A stretch of DNA of 64,000 nucleotides, taken from Phialocephala subalpina. Taxonomy: Eukaryota > Ascomycota > Leotiomycetes > Helotiales > Mollisiaceae. Below, piece by piece: positions 46,156-57,885 of this stretch. The stretch covers positions 1,222,881 to 1,286,880 of the forward strand of contig FJOG01000006.1 in NCBI GenBank assembly GCA_900073065.1, written 5' to 3'. The notes under the pieces were generated by a model that was not told where the DNA came from, searched no databases, and saw only the letters and a list, made by a program, of their open reading frames with translations. The position numbers and the translations under genes were made by a program. Every line of letters starts with the position of its first letter. Position 1 is the stretch's first letter.

Positions 46156-47064
46156 TCAAGCGTGATGCCCCCCTTGCTTGTACTTTTCAAGCGCTATGGT
46201 CGTCGGACAAGGGGTCCCTCTCCCTCTTTCAACGTGCTCATGATAGTAGCAAGGTTGATACCTCACAATCTCCCAAGCTGGCCGCACTCTCCTTGAATGT
46301 CGGCGTATCTCCATGCATACCAGAAAATCTATTTCCACTTCAGGATCCTCGTGTAAAGTCCTCACAAAAGATGTAACGTTGACAAGACTTACGACCAATT
46401 CGAAAGTCAGCTTCCTCAATCGTGACTTCGAGGTTGCATTTCTCCAAATGCATATGAAGGGGGTAGTGAGCCACTCATGATTGCCGCACTGAGTATCTGC
46501 GTCCTGGGCAAGTGCGATCATGGCGTCGGTGATGTCGTTTTGGAATTCTTTGCTAGCTTGTAAGAAGTCTCCCAAAATGAAGCATTGCGCGAGCTGTTCA
46601 AATCGGTTCTTGAAAGTAGTGGAGATCGCTTCTTTGTCAGTGGTGGTACTCTCAGGTATCTCAATCAAGTCTTCAGCACGAGTAAGATCTCCAGTAGTGA
46701 TCCAGACTAGAAATATACCAAAGACGACCGGGTCTTCTTCTTCAAGGCTGAATGTGCGTAACCCCCATCTGTCACTGTAAGCCGAATTGAAAAATTCGGA
46801 GTGCTCACAGATCAACTCTTTGGCAACGGTAAACTCCTCATTGTCTGTTCCAACGACGATTTTTATGGTGTCCGTGAAGGCTTTTCTGGAGATCTTTGAT
46901 TTCGGCGCCGGAACTAGAGGTCGTTCAAGACCTATTGAGATGATCGCTGGGTCCCATTTGGGACCTTTGACTGAGACGGGGGTTATATTCATTCTTTGTC
47001 CTAGGACTAGCCGGACTTTGGATTCCAAATTGTTGCCCTCGCGAGTTTGTCGACGCTTCGCCAT
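46156..47064 (-). CDS. BTB/POZ-domain protein (BTB 4)
   Basis: Minus-strand frame from ATG 47064 to a stop at 46156, 302 aa. A basic N-terminal tail (MAKRRQTREGN) is followed by the BTB domain from about residue 65: TIKIVVGTDNEEFTVAKELI, CEHSEFFNSAYSDRWGLRTF, LEEEDPVVFGIFLVWITTGD, and the helical LAQCFILGDFLQASKEFQND. This is the same architecture as BTB 2 and BTB 3 but clearly more distant. A 45-nt stretch (46392-46348) starts with GTAAGT, ends with AG and has a length divisible by three, so it may be a retained or optional intron. The gene appears intact. Confidence 0.75.
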   Translation of the reverse strand: MAKRRQTREGNNLESKVRLVLGQRMNITPVSVKGPKWDPAIISIGLERPLVPAPKSKISRKAFTDTIKIVVGTDNEEFTVAKELICEHSEFFNSAYSDRWGLRTFSLEEEDPVVFGIFLVWITTGDLTRAEDLIEIPESTTTDKEAISTTFKNRFEQLAQCFILGDFLQASKEFQNDITDAMIALAQDADTQCGNHEWLTTPFICIWRNATSKSRLRKLTFELVVSLVNVTSFVRTLHEDPEVEIDFLVCMEIRRHSRRVRPAWEIVRYQPCYYHEHVERGRGTPCPTTIALEKYKQGGHHA

Positions 47065-47664
47065 GGCGGCTTAGACCATTTCCAGCGTTGACATGTGAAT
47101 TTGTTCTTTCCGGATCTGGACAATTGTAAGTGATAAGGTGGTTGAAATATTGTTTTCAACGCGGTCTAGGTTCTTTGTTTTGTAATCTTAGGGTTTGGGT
47201 GGCTGACTTGGACTGTTGGAATCCGGACTGGACACGAGTTCCTCCTATCTGGAAAGAGCGGCGATGACTCACGATTAGGGCCTGCTTATAGGGCCCAGAA
47301 AACAATTACGGTAAGTAATTGAAAAGACAGGAGGGTAGATGTACAACTGACTACCAAGCGGGGTCGCTGTAGGCTGTAGTCTCACTATGAATTGGCTAGT
47401 TATTCCCGAACTTCAGGGCTTGAGTCGCTAGGCCCTCGCGACACAGCATATGCCTAACCATCTTTCAAGTCTGCAACACGGGGTGGGAAAGTTTCAAAAT
47501 GAATTAGACGAAATAGTAGACATTACTCAAAGGAGGTGGCAAGGTTGAGTAAGTGGAAAGCCCAAGCAAACTTCTTGGGGTTGATATGCATCACATGCTC
47601 TAGCAAACGTGCCTAGAAATTCCATCGAAACTCCTTCGCAAACATGCAACAAGCGAACAAACAA
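47065..47664. other. intergenic, no gene seen
   Basis: Upstream of BTB 4 and downstream of the large membrane protein gene. Nothing recognisable. Confidence 0.4.
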
Positions 47665-50370
47665 TCATCTACGGTACCTTAATCCTCCCTTCTCATCGTG
47701 AGTCCCACCCACAGGCAGCGCCCCATAAGTAACACCAATCCTCGGCAACGTCCCTCCATCAACCTCTCTCCCACCCACCACAAATTCCAAATGTCCCTCT
47801 CCACACTCCCTAACCCCCACCGTCTCCCCAAGCGTCTTATCCCTCCCAATACCCGCACAGGTATTCCTCAACCTCTCACTACTCCCACTATTAACCGCCA
47901 ACACCAACATCTCCGTCATATCTCCCGGGCTAGCCGGCAATCCCCCATGTTTACCCGTAACATTACTTATTACTACCACTGTATGAACAAGCGCGACAAC
48001 AATATGGATGAGGAGGATTGAGATCCCAAATTGGGTGGTTCGGGAACTCCACCAGTGGTAGCCGTAGCCGTAGCGGGTGTGGGTTAAGTCGAGGCGGAGC
48101 CAGTTGGTTTCTGAGCCGGGGGTTGCGTTGAGGGGTTTGTCGAGGCCGCCGATTGCGGTGGAGAGGAGGAAGCGGCCTAGAAGGGAACCATTTGAGCTGA
48201 GTGTTGGAAGGAGAAAGGCGGATCCAGAGTAGGGGAGCTGGCCGTTGCCTGCTACTCGGGCTAGACCGTCTCCGACCACGCCTGCGAGGACGGTAGCGAT
48301 GAGTTTGCTGCGTTGGCGTTGGGCGTCTTCTGGGGATTCGAGGACGAAGCCAATGGTGAGGTTCGTGGTTGCTACGCCGGGGATTGGGGCTCGGAAGTCG
48401 ATGCCGTTGGGGATGAGGAGGCTGTCGTTGTAGATGTAGCGTTGATATATTGCAAGCAGAGCTGGAACGGGCCCTTGAGTGAACGAAATTAATTCGTTGA
48501 TAGCGTTGGCGTAGACGGCGTCGATAGTATTATTGATGGGCTGTCTGAGAGAATTGGCATCATTGGCGATATCGAGGCATGTGTCGTTCATGTTGGCGGC
48601 CACATTGTAGGAGACTTGGTCGTTCACCGTCGGCTCGTACCATATATTGACTGGGATCCACTGCGAGTAAATACTGCAAGCGATGTTCTCTGTGCTTTGA
48701 TAGTACGAGCCGTTGTTGGCAACCACCGGAATAGTAAGGACTGCACCAAGCGATGGGGTGAGCGGCCCAATCTTGTTCATCGCAACGAATGTAAAGTTCT
48801 GGGCACTTAAAGGTCGGGTGTACTTGTAGAACTGATCCGGGACTGGGATGGGAGCCAGGCCGCCAAATGTGGGGAAGAACATAGTTGTTTGATTGTTTGG
48901 ATTTTGTGGGTCGAAGGAGAAATTGGGATAGGAGTTACAGATTACTTCAACTCGAGGCGCGTATGTATTTGTCTCAGCATTGACAGTGATGCGAGGCTGG
49001 GCGGCTTTCAGCACCATACCTTCCATATTCCTTTGCACGAACACCCACTAATGTCGGTTAGCGATCCTTCTTGAAGGCAGAGAGAATCGAGAGCCTTAGA
49101 ACAATCACGATGAGCACTATGAAGTGCCATCATGCCATGCGATGGCTTGAGCCAGAAAGGAACAGAATATACTCACGTATGTCGTCAATGCGGCGCTCAT
49201 GAACGCATTGATACCAATAGCAGAAGCCCTTCCAGCGTAAGTACTGTTACAACTCTGAGTTGTCATGATTCTCCGAGTCGTGCCTGTAGGGTCCGGAAAC
49301 GAGATATTAGTGCCTCCATCACTGTCTCCAAACCAAATTGCTTCTGCCCAGTCATAAGTGTCTCTAAAGCCTCCAGCTGGGCATAAATTCTGAGAAGGCA
49401 GACTTGTCGGATCATTGCATGCGGTGCCGATTGCGTTGAGACTCGCGTTGTTCAAGTGGGTAGGCCAAAGTTCAGTGGTCTCATTGAAGACGTAGTATGG
49501 TAGGACGGTCTGATTGAAGGGATGGCGAAGGTCGAAATAAGCCAGTGTGGGGATAACTGCGATGGCGGAGGAAGGTCCTGCGAGAGTGGCGAGTATTGTT
49601 GAGAAGATTGAGAGGAACCAGAAAGGTATAAATTTGGATCTTTTGCCAGTGACTAGGTCAACACGCCATAACATCGACCAAAATGAGCCTCGTCGCAAGA
49701 ACTGTCCAGATCCTAGCTCGAAAGCGTTGGTGATCATGCCGAGAGGAAGGCCCTTCTTGCCATAGAGATGATGTTGGACAGCATGAAGGACAATGCTTGA
49801 TATTGACGTCAGTATCAAGAGTTCGTGGAGCTTTGCTGCGAGTTGCAGTGCGTTGAGTGCGCCACCTTGGGTGAGACTAAGCGCGACATGCTGATTTGGA
49901 GGTTTGAGATCCATCCAGTATACGTCTCGAAAGCTGAGCTGGCATACCGCAATCGTGACAGCGACCGCGAGGATGTGTGGTGTAACTTTCTTCCAATTAT
50001 TCCGAAGCCCAGGTTTGATCGCTACTTTGGGCTCCTCGCCAGTAGGAGATTTCGAAATGTCTGAAAGGTTTGTGGGAGATCGCAGTCCCTTGTATTCGAT
50101 AGAGACCAAAGTTCCATCACTACTATCTTTCTCACTCTTATCTCCTGCCTCTTGGGTATTGTCGAGGGGAGCGAATTGTGGAGTGATGCTGCCATGAGAA
50201 AATCGATTGGAAGCTGGATGCGGAGCTATGTGACTAGTTGTACCAGGAGTGTATGCTGGACTTGGAAGCGGAGATCCGTCGGTCGTAGTTTGCCAGGCAA
50301 GATCATCGCTATAAGTAAAGCTCAATGGACGGGCCTCGTGAGAAGGAGGAGGGAGAGGGAGATGCGACAT
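47665..50370 (-). CDS. large fungal multi-pass membrane protein of unknown function
   Basis: Two exons, 50370-49177 and 49047-47665, joined in phase across a 129-nt intron (GTGAGT donor, GCTAAC branch, TTAG acceptor); 858 aa. A cytosolic Pro/Ser-rich N terminus of about 120 residues is followed by hydrophobic segments around PHILAVAVTIAVCQLSF, LHELLILTSISSIVLHAVQ, and FIPFWFLSIFSTILATLAG. A large region follows with many N-x-S/T glycosylation sites (for example FNQTV, NNTID, LNATPG) and scattered cysteines, probably extracellular. A final membrane helix (ISILLIHIVVALVHTVVVI) precedes a cytosolic tail of about 115 residues. The layout matches a widespread group of uncharacterised fungal plasma-membrane proteins. 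The first ATG used is 50370 (MSHLPLPPP); an upstream short frame at about 50410 could be a uORF. Confidence 0.75.
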
Positions 50371-51657
50371 GTTCGAACCAAAATGGCTAGATCTGTTCAC
50401 TGAGCATCATGCCCGAGGGGTAGAAGAAATATATCAAAAATTGACACGGCGGAGAAAGCCTAACCCTGCACCAGACGACGACGATTATCGATAGCCCTGC
50501 AGTCAGCACAAGCATACTTGCAACGGGCAGCAACGGCGAGGGGCACTTTCCCCGAGCTTTGCGAAAGCGAGAAATAGCTGAGATTGATAGGGCTCTGAGG
50601 GTGAAAATATAACTGCAGTCAGCACTAGTGTGGCTGATACTGCAAGCAGCCGCCCATGAGAACCTTGCCTTGCCAGGAACATCAATGCCGCCGCGCGACA
50701 AGCAGCCGCGACATCGTAGAATCCACGAGTAAAATAACGAACAATAGAGCTGAGACGACTATCTGACCCGTGAGCCGACCTCAGATGTAGTTCCGAGGCG
50801 CAGCTGCTTCGAGTTGCAAAGAAAAAGACTGCCTTGTAGTGTTTGATGTTGGAGATGTTGGAGACGCTGCAGGCGAAGCAACTTCCTGCAGGTCCCACGG
50901 TGGCCGGCGCCTATCGCAGCACGATAGCGGATAAAAGCTTCTAAAGAGCGATCATGGCCGGGATGAGATGTTTCTTTATCTCATAATGGGACGTCGAATG
51001 CCGAATATTATATTAATGCTCCTAGAGGAAAGTATGTCGACCCAAAGAGCGTTTTGGAGGCTGAGTACCAGGTCATTGGTCTGGATACGCCGCAGTATGT
51101 GATTCGACGAAGTATGTAGAATCCAGAGAAAGTGCTGTACACTCAGAAGGATCGCGAAAAATTAGATGTTGGGAGGATGAGCAGTTCAAATTGTTTGAGT
51201 TGGAGAAAGTTGGAGGTTCAGAATGCGACGAAGAACTGAAGTTCAGGGGCGGATGCTAAAAACCAGCCTAAAAGTTCAGTTCCGGAGGAAGATGATCACG
51301 TGAATCTTAGGATCTCGATTTGGAATTCTTTCTTTCTCCAGTGTATGGCTACCTTCCATATTGTCGAATGTTTCTTCGTTTGAGAGCAAGAATACCAAGC
51401 TCCGGATGTATTGTCTGCTTTCCATAGGCAGAATTTGGAGGTTATGCTTGCTACCTATGCAGCGGTGCATTCAGTACCAAAGTTGGGGGCTAAATATAGA
51501 CTCTTGGTCTTTCCCAGATGCTTTGCGTAAACTATTGAATGCAGACTTCAGACATTTGTTTCTGCATGATCATCGATTGTTCTAGTGTATATGTCTTCTC
51601 GAACCCCAGAAATAGGTTGAAGTTGAGGTTCTACCCCGCTATCAAAGATCGCTCCTC
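50371..51657. other. intergenic with a short gene remnant
   Basis: Upstream of the membrane protein gene. Apart from the remnant at 50967-51239, no frame is supported. Near 50500-50660 there are short near-repeats (CTGCAGTCAGCAC twice, with nearby GCAAGCAGCCG). Confidence 0.35.
50967..51239 (+). pseudogene. short gene remnant with an in-frame TAG
   Basis: A plus-strand frame open from 50967 to a TGA at 51239, except for TAG at 51117-51119. Both sides look like real coding sequence: NAPRGKYVDPKSVLEAEYQV and LDTPQYVIRRS before the stop, NPEKVLYTQKDREKLDVGRM after it. There is no start codon in a good context and no recognisable family. It is most likely one exon of a decayed gene. Confidence 0.35.
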
Positions 51658-52626
51658 TCATCCTCTCTTCTTATCCTTCGCCGCCTCCTCCCTAATGTTC
51701 TTCACTAACAAAAACATTAACAGCTTCTCCGGCAACCGGCTAACAACATTTGCCATGATACCATGTCCCCAGTAGCCCTCCGTGCATCCCCTGCTACCAC
51801 CAATCCTATTCAGCGTACTCCTCCCAAACGTCCTCGGATCCGGCATATTCCAAGTCGATTTCTCAACTCTGAAACTCGTACCCGTGACTTTCATAGGCTT
51901 TACGCATAGGACTTCTAGGTCTCTTCCCTCGGCTTTCATTTCTCGTCTCAATGATATGGTCCATGAGTTTATGAAGCCTTTGGTTCCTGAATACATTGCG
52001 ACGTATGGTAAGCCAGCGTCGGTGATGGAACCGATGTTCATGATTAATGCTGGTTTGTTGTTCTTGATGAGGAGGGGAATTATGATTGAGGTAAGGTGGC
52101 AGGTAAAGCGGATATTCATGGCGATTTGGTCGTCGATTTCCCATCCTACCGTCTTGTCGATAGTTTTATAGAGAGGGTCCATGTTTGGTGCTGGGCCGCC
52201 AACATTATTGATCAAGACCGTGAGATGTAGATCTTGTAATTGTTCTTTGATCTCTTGGATTTTGGTGAGAAGGCTATCGCCCGGGATGCAGACGTCGGCG
52301 ATTATGTAGCGGACTTGTATATTGGGGTGTTCGAAGAGGATTGCTTTTTTCGCGGCTTCGAGTTTGGTGGGGTTTCGACCGTGGAGGACGATGTTGAAGC
52401 CATCATTAGCAAGCTCTTGGGCCAAACCAAGGCCAATACCATCTGATGAGCCGGTCACGAAGGCCCATGGGTCTTGGTCATTATGTTTGTATTTGTAGCG
52501 TGACAGGGAGCCTGTTCTGGTCCAGAAGCTAAGGAAACGGAGGAGCTTGAAGGTGAGCGTTGCGCCATAGATGGCTCCTAGGGATGCGAGGATCTTGATG
52601 GGGGGAGACATCTTCATGAACGACAT
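51658..52626 (-). CDS. short-chain dehydrogenase, 3-ketoacyl-CoA reductase / 17-beta-HSD type
   Basis: Minus-strand, single exon, ATG 52626 to a stop at 51658, 322 aa. An N-terminal hydrophobic segment (LASLGAIYGATLTFKLLRFL) suggests ER-membrane attachment, as in very-long-chain 3-ketoacyl-CoA reductases. Classical SDR motifs: the cofactor loop TGSSDGIGLGLAQELA, the core NNVGG, the catalytic serine in IGSITDAG, and YSGTK with the Y-x3-K pair. The C terminus ends in a basic tail (EEAAKDKKRG). Family members reduce keto groups of acyl-CoAs or steroids with NADPH. The frame is open 54 codons further upstream, but MSFMKMSPP places the membrane segment near the N terminus as expected. Confidence 0.85.
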   Translation of the reverse strand: MSFMKMSPPIKILASLGAIYGATLTFKLLRFLSFWTRTGSLSRYKYKHNDQDPWAFVTGSSDGIGLGLAQELANDGFNIVLHGRNPTKLEAAKKAILFEHPNIQVRYIIADVCIPGDSLLTKIQEIKEQLQDLHLTVLINNVGGPAPNMDPLYKTIDKTVGWEIDDQIAMNIRFTCHLTSIIIPLLIKNNKPALIMNIGSITDAGLPYVAMYSGTKGFINSWTISLRREMKAEGRDLEVLCVKPMKVTGTSFRVEKSTWNMPDPRTFGRSTLNRIGGSRGCTEGYWGHGIMANVVSRLPEKLLMFLLVKNIREEAAKDKKRG

Positions 52627-53009
52627 CTTTGTGGAACTGGAAATTGAGGTTGAGGATGAGTTGTACGAGTACTTGGGGACTTCAAATTCCAGGGATTCGT
52701 CTAGTAGGTGACGTCGGAAAAGCAGGCTGATCGGAAGTCGTATCGATATTCTGAGGATTGAAAGTTTGGAATCTCTCAATATGTGCACGAGAGAGTCGGA
52801 GATCGAATTGAACGAAGTCTTGGGTGTTGAAGAGTTGATGTACCTTTAAGTCTTCGTCGGGATTTAACTCGTCCCGAGCGGGGAAGGGGCGTCCGAACTG
52901 TCGCTTACTAGCGGTGGCGCAGGGGAGGAATGCCTTAGTCATTGAAGCATCACATTGCTGGAGTTATTGCTGTACTACGTACAATGTAGACGTTCCTTTC
53001 GCCAGAATA
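52627..53009. other. intergenic, no gene seen
   Basis: Between the start of the SDR gene and the 3' end of the FAD monooxygenase gene, both on the minus strand. Holds the SDR promoter. Confidence 0.4.
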
Positions 53010-54950
53010 TTATCTGCGACCATTCATCAGTTGCGTGCGCTCACTCATACTCCCATTTTCCTTCCTCCCCTCGATACCCGCCAAAAATTCCTCCACAGTT
53101 CCTGCATAATCACTAGCAAAGTAACTCTCGAACCACTCTGCCCACCAAGATTTCAACCCAAACCAGTCTCTCCACCCACCCGGCATCCGCATCCTCTTCC
53201 TATCAGGCCTCAACTCCAAATCTCTCATTAAAGCATCATCGTATTCAGGGGCATCGGCGACGCTCACTCGGAATGGAAATCCATTTAAATATCGCTTTCG
53301 TCTAAATGCTTCGACGTGGGCAATGTCGCGATCCATTTCTTCGACATCTGCGAGTGTGGCTTGAGTGGATGGAGGCATGAGATCTTCAAGGTAGGCGACG
53401 GCCCAGAGAGATGAGAGTTCGGCGGTGATTTGGACATTGCCGTTGGCGAGGTTGCCTAGAATGATGATGGAATTGTCACCTCGTGCTGGTAGCTTGGAGG
53501 GTACCATGCCTCGGTATAGGCGGAAGGTGGTCTTTGATGGTGCTGGGACATGGATTTCGCTTGGTGGGTTCTTGAGGATCGGGTATCGTTTCAGGAGATG
53601 TAACTCTGCTGTTGAGTCGAGGGAGCGCCAGTATTCGCTCTCTTTGGCGGATGGCACCGAGAAATCGACAGGGAGGCCAAGGTCATTGGCGAGAGAGGGA
53701 GTGAACATAGCAGGAAAAGCGGCTTCCCAGCCGGTACAAAATACTATTGCATCGCATGGAATTGTTTTGCCTGCCGACAAGGTGACAGTGCGACCTTGAG
53801 TGGAGACTAAATGCGTGCGATTGATGTGGACGAGTTTCTCTTCGTCGATTAGTCGAATGGTTTCTGTGTCTCTATCGTGTACCATCGTTCCACTAGGCAC
53901 GAACCAGAAGACGCTATAATCCCAAAGTCAGATGATATTCCAACGAAAAGGGTGGGAAGATGGAGTAGTACATACTTCTCAGGATGAGGCTCCAATCTCT
54001 TCATGTTCGCACTCTTACTATACCTGTCTCCTTTCATCATCTTGGTCGCAAACTCCCAGAACCAGGTAATGAACCAAGTCCCCAGCCACCAACGCTGACT
54101 ATGTAGAAATTGATCAAGCCAATTCGACTTCCGATAAACACTTGGGCCCATAGCAGCCATGAAGCGCTTCGATGCCATCTTGGCCATCGGCTCCCCTTGT
54201 GGATTCTTGGTGGGCATCAGCCAAGTCGGTCCACTACCTTCTGCCTTCACCAGCCACTCGACGTTCTTCCCTGCTTGAGCGCAAGTTCCAACTGCTTCCA
54301 AAGCTGACTTGTGTCCGCCGATGATAGTAACATTTCTAACATTATCTGCAACGAGTTCTTGGTGACGCTTGCCCACTTCTTTTGCATGCATGTAGAAGCC
54401 ATCGAAGTTATTAAGGTCCAAGTCTGGTAGTTTTGGCTTCGAGGTAATGCCGACGGCCATGATGAGCTTTTCGCAGGTGAGGGCTTCTGGAGTAGCTTGT
54501 GGGTTGGAGACAGGCTGGATGAAGACTTTCCAGCCTCGTCCATCTCTTTCAACGGTCAATACTTCGGTGCTCAGTCGGCATAATCTGAGGAGATCATGCT
54601 TTTTCGCATATTTGACCTTCGAAATATTAGTATGGCAAAGTATATAGCTACTCGGGGGCATTTACCAAGAACTCATTGACCTCATTCCCACTGACATCTT
54701 CCCACACCTCCTTTCCGAGCTCCTTGCACATATCGAAGTCGGTGAAGTTCAACATGGGAGTGGGCATTTCGTAGGTCAAACCTGGGTATATCCTCGATGC
54801 TGCCCAGACACCTCCAATGCCATCCTCCCTGTCGATGATAGTGATATCTGCAGAGGGGTTAATCTGTAGGTATGTTTTCGCAGCAACTATGCCGTAGAAG
54901 CCAGCACCAACAATGATCACCCTTCTTCTGGGTCGATTCGTAAATGCCAT
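53010..54950 (-). CDS. FAD-dependent monooxygenase (FMO / Baeyer-Villiger type)
   Basis: Three exons (54950-54666, 54616-53976, 53913-53010) with introns of 49 and 62 nt, in phase; 609 aa. N-terminal FAD-binding site VIIVGAGFYGIVAAKTY (G-x-G-x2-G), followed by DREDGIGGVWAASRIYPGL, which matches the GGxW element of flavin-dependent monooxygenases. A second nucleotide-binding loop, VTIIGGHKSALEAVGTCAQA, fits NADPH binding, and IVFCTGW is the late conserved ATG-like motif. A tryptophan-rich stretch (RWWLGTWFITWFWEF) in the middle may contact membrane or a hydrophobic substrate. These enzymes insert one oxygen atom into small organic substrates; the substrate is not deducible. It is transcribed divergently from the Y14 gene. 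Confidence 0.87.
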
Positions 54951-55532
54951 TTTTGCAACTCACTCTGGGAGAAGCACGCGAGTGTGGAAGATGTGAGAGA
55001 AAGGATTTGAAATGCCATTTTTATTTCCGTGTGCCCGAGTATATATATGCTGAACGGAAGGGAGGGAAAGTCCATCGCATTAGATACGATGCTCCCAATG
55101 AGCAAGCTACAGCCATAACCAGCTAGGAACTAAACGCGTCTTCCTAAAGGGAGCATTTCGTGGAGATAAATTCTCACGTCAGAGTCTCGTCGCATGAAGC
55201 ACCCAATCAGAAGCTGGGATGGCCATCAACCCATCGGAACTGTATCTAACACAACTTGATACATAGCTCTGGGACACTTGCTAGAGGCTCCTCAGTTATG
55301 ACGTGTCTGGATTCGGTGAAGCTTGTCCTTTAGGGAGGAAGTTGCGAGTTGGGTGAACAGGTTCTGTAGGTGTAGTCGGCGTCATTGACGTGAGGCTCCG
55401 TGCGTCGCGAAAAAAAGACACTGGCGAGAGAGAGCCTGCAAGCCTCGCCGAACCTCAACTTCAACCAGCCCATCGCGCCTTCCAACAAACACCCATCTGC
55501 ACCTTCCCGCAACACAAACAAAATCCATCAAG
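54951..55532. promoter_or_regulatory. divergent intergenic region between the monooxygenase and Y14
   Basis: About 580 nt separate the two starts. A TATATATA box lies at about 55041-55048, roughly 95 nt upstream of the monooxygenase ATG on the minus strand. The Y14-proximal part (55440-55530) is C/A-rich, a normal fungal leader. Confidence 0.5.
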
Positions 55533-56128
55533 ATGGCCGACACAGAGATGGAGCTCGATACGCCTCTCTCCCCAGAACAAAAACTCGAAGACAACAGCAC
55601 CCCCTCCAAGAACACCGCCATGACCACACACTCGAACGCGACCGCCGTCCGATCGATCGAGGGCTGGATCATCATCGTCACGAATGTTCATGAGGAGGCT
55701 AGTGAGGAAGATCTGAATGATTTGTTTGCGGAGTTTGGAGAGATTAAGAATCTGCACTTAAACCTGGATCGGAGAACTGGTTATGTTAAGGTTTGTGCTT
55801 TTCTGTCTGGACAATATCACCTTTGTCGCACAGCTTCAATGCGCATGATGTTCAGAGGGGGGAGAGATTCGATTGAGAACATAGATTGACATGTAGTGTG
55901 CGATAGGGCTACGCATTGATCGAGTACCCAACTCTAGACGAGGCGCGCAAGGCAATCGACGGAGCGCATAACACGAAGCTATTGGAACAGACCATCGAGG
56001 TTGATTTCGCATTCGTTCGACCACCACCAAAGGAGAAGGGAGGCAGAGGTAGTGGACGTCCACCTCCGAAGGGAAGAGCCAGAAGCCGGAGCCGCAGCCC
56101 AGGTGGAAGGGACGATGATATTGATTGA
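55533..56128 (+). CDS. exon-junction-complex RNA-binding protein Y14 (RBM8A)
   Basis: Exons 55533-55790 and 55907-56128 with a 116-nt intron (GTTTGT donor), 159 aa. An acidic N terminus is followed by a single [43 protein letters not shown], and [19 protein letters not shown]. The RNP motifs are divergent in the way characteristic of Y14, whose RRM binds Mago rather than RNA. The C terminus is an Arg/Ser/Gly-rich tail ([15 protein letters not shown]), a usual phosphorylation region. With Mago, Y14 forms the stable core of the exon junction complex deposited on spliced mRNA. The intron falls in the conserved TGYVK/GYALIEY block, consistent with correct splicing. Confidence 0.93.
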
Positions 56129-56893
56129 GTGAAGGGAGAGATGGAAATATGATCATGGATCTGGGCATTGCTGCGTGCGTGTGGCTGCCAGCCGATGTGT
56201 CTGCCCTGAAGACATATCGGCGTGTGTACTTGGGTGTCATTGGTAAGTTGGGCTGACTTTTTTGGTCGAGACAGCAGTCGCTGATGTTTTGCAGAGCCTT
56301 GATATCAAAAATTGACAGCCTACCTACGAGAATCCTCCATGCAAAGTGCGATTGACAGCATTGACCATACTTCAGACGAGTGGCGGGTGTTAGCCATTTG
56401 TGATTGAATACTATAGACAGGTACGAGATTTCGAACCACATTACATCGAACAGGAGTCGCACCGCACCCAAGCGATTTCAACGTTCACAAGCAACCTGAA
56501 TGATATTCGTTGTCTTTATGTTCGTTCTGTTCATTCTACTATCTACATGCTATGCTTGAAAAGGGTGGTTGAGAAGACAGTGTACAAAGTGTGCACCTAC
56601 AATCTGCCACAGCTATCCCGACCACAAGTCCTCGTACATTGGTTACTTGCCGGCCTTCCAGATGTTCCACTCGGGGATACGAAAACCCTTCTCCTGACAA
56701 TTTGCGTTTCTCGAATGACCAAAACGACAACGAGCTATCCAGCCATTCTGAGAAAGTCTTTAGGTCCCATGACTCGAGCTACGTGATATTTGCCTTTCAG
56801 ACAATGGTATATCTCAATCTCTTCACCATTGTCCCAGACTCTGGTGAAAATCGAGCCAAGTTCGTTGCGTTGCCGTCGTGGGTCATAGCTCCA
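56129..56893. other. intergenic between convergent genes
   Basis: Three-prime regions of Y14 and of the F-box-like pseudogene. Frames here are chance overlaps. Confidence 0.4.
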
Positions 56894-57885
56894 TCAAGCC
56901 ATACTGGTGCTCCAAAAGCTGTGCTTATCTCGCTGAAGATCCGAAACGCAACGGTCCATTGGTTGGCGCCGAATGAGATGCCTCGATACATCCAGTCGAT
57001 CATCGTTGACTTCGGGCCCCAGGTCTCTGCAAAAGATTCGAATTAAATGCGTTTCTCCAGATGAGACAAATAACCCCTTTTCACCTCCAGCATCCTCGAT
57101 TACCTTAATGTAGTCGCAGTATTGCCGACTTTGGGTGTTTGTTATCTCTGATCTTCGTTCAATACTTCGCGCCTCTTCAAACTTATCGTCAAATACCCGA
57201 TCGACTTGCAGCGTCAACTTCTTCAAGTTTGGGCATTTCTTAAGCACGAGAAAAGTCTGCTCCAGGGCGCGGGGTCCCGTAGAGGAATAACTGCCAAGAT
57301 CGAGACTAGAGATCTGACGCCAAGAGCGCATACAGTCTGAATCCAGCGTCGACAATTCTAAAATATCGAGGTTCAGTTGGAAACTACTGACGTTGTTGCA
57401 GATACCTGCGCTCAGGACGTTGGGCTTGAAAACGCTACCCCTGTTGCCGCACATGCTTCCTCTTTGTCCGTCTCTATTGTCGTTCTCGAAGTAGACTGGT
57501 CTGAGGTATATTCTGAAGGTATTTCGCTTCCAGATGATGTCTGAGCATTCGTTGTAGATCTGCTTGTTTGTTCGGAGAAAGTCGAGGCGGAGGCTGGAGC
57601 GGAGTACAATATATTTCTTTTGGGCTTGGGTCTGAGGTCGTCGAGGCAGAATGTGCCGGTCGGTAGGTCGGCAAGGTGTCCGAAGATTTGGAGACGAATC
57701 TCAGCAGGGATTCCCATGAGAGAGAGCTCTGGGTACTTGATGGCTGGTTGTGCGGGTATGGTAGTGGTTGGTGGAGCGTTCGTCGTGATTGGCTCCTCTT
57801 CCCCGAAAAGTGATCCGAAGACTGCATCCTCGGTGTCGACGAAATTGGAGAAGGCAGTGCCTTCACTGTTGTGGTTGGCGAACAT
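56894..57885 (-). pseudogene. F-box-like fungal protein with a single frameshift
   Basis: From ATG 57885 the first frame encodes a disordered N terminus and an F-box-like segment (LSLMGIPAEIRLQIFGHLAD). At about 57650-57662, within a G/C-rich stretch, the coding signal jumps by one base. The next frame reads HILPRRPQTQAQKKYIVLRS, then LRTNKQIYNECSDIIWKRNT, the block that normally follows in this fungal family, and is open to the stop at 56894. No GT..AG pair near the jump could be an intron. The C-terminal region has a leucine-rich repeat-like part (LVLKKCPNLKKLTLQVD). Total length would be about 330 aa. A sequencing error would give the same picture. Confidence 0.6.
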
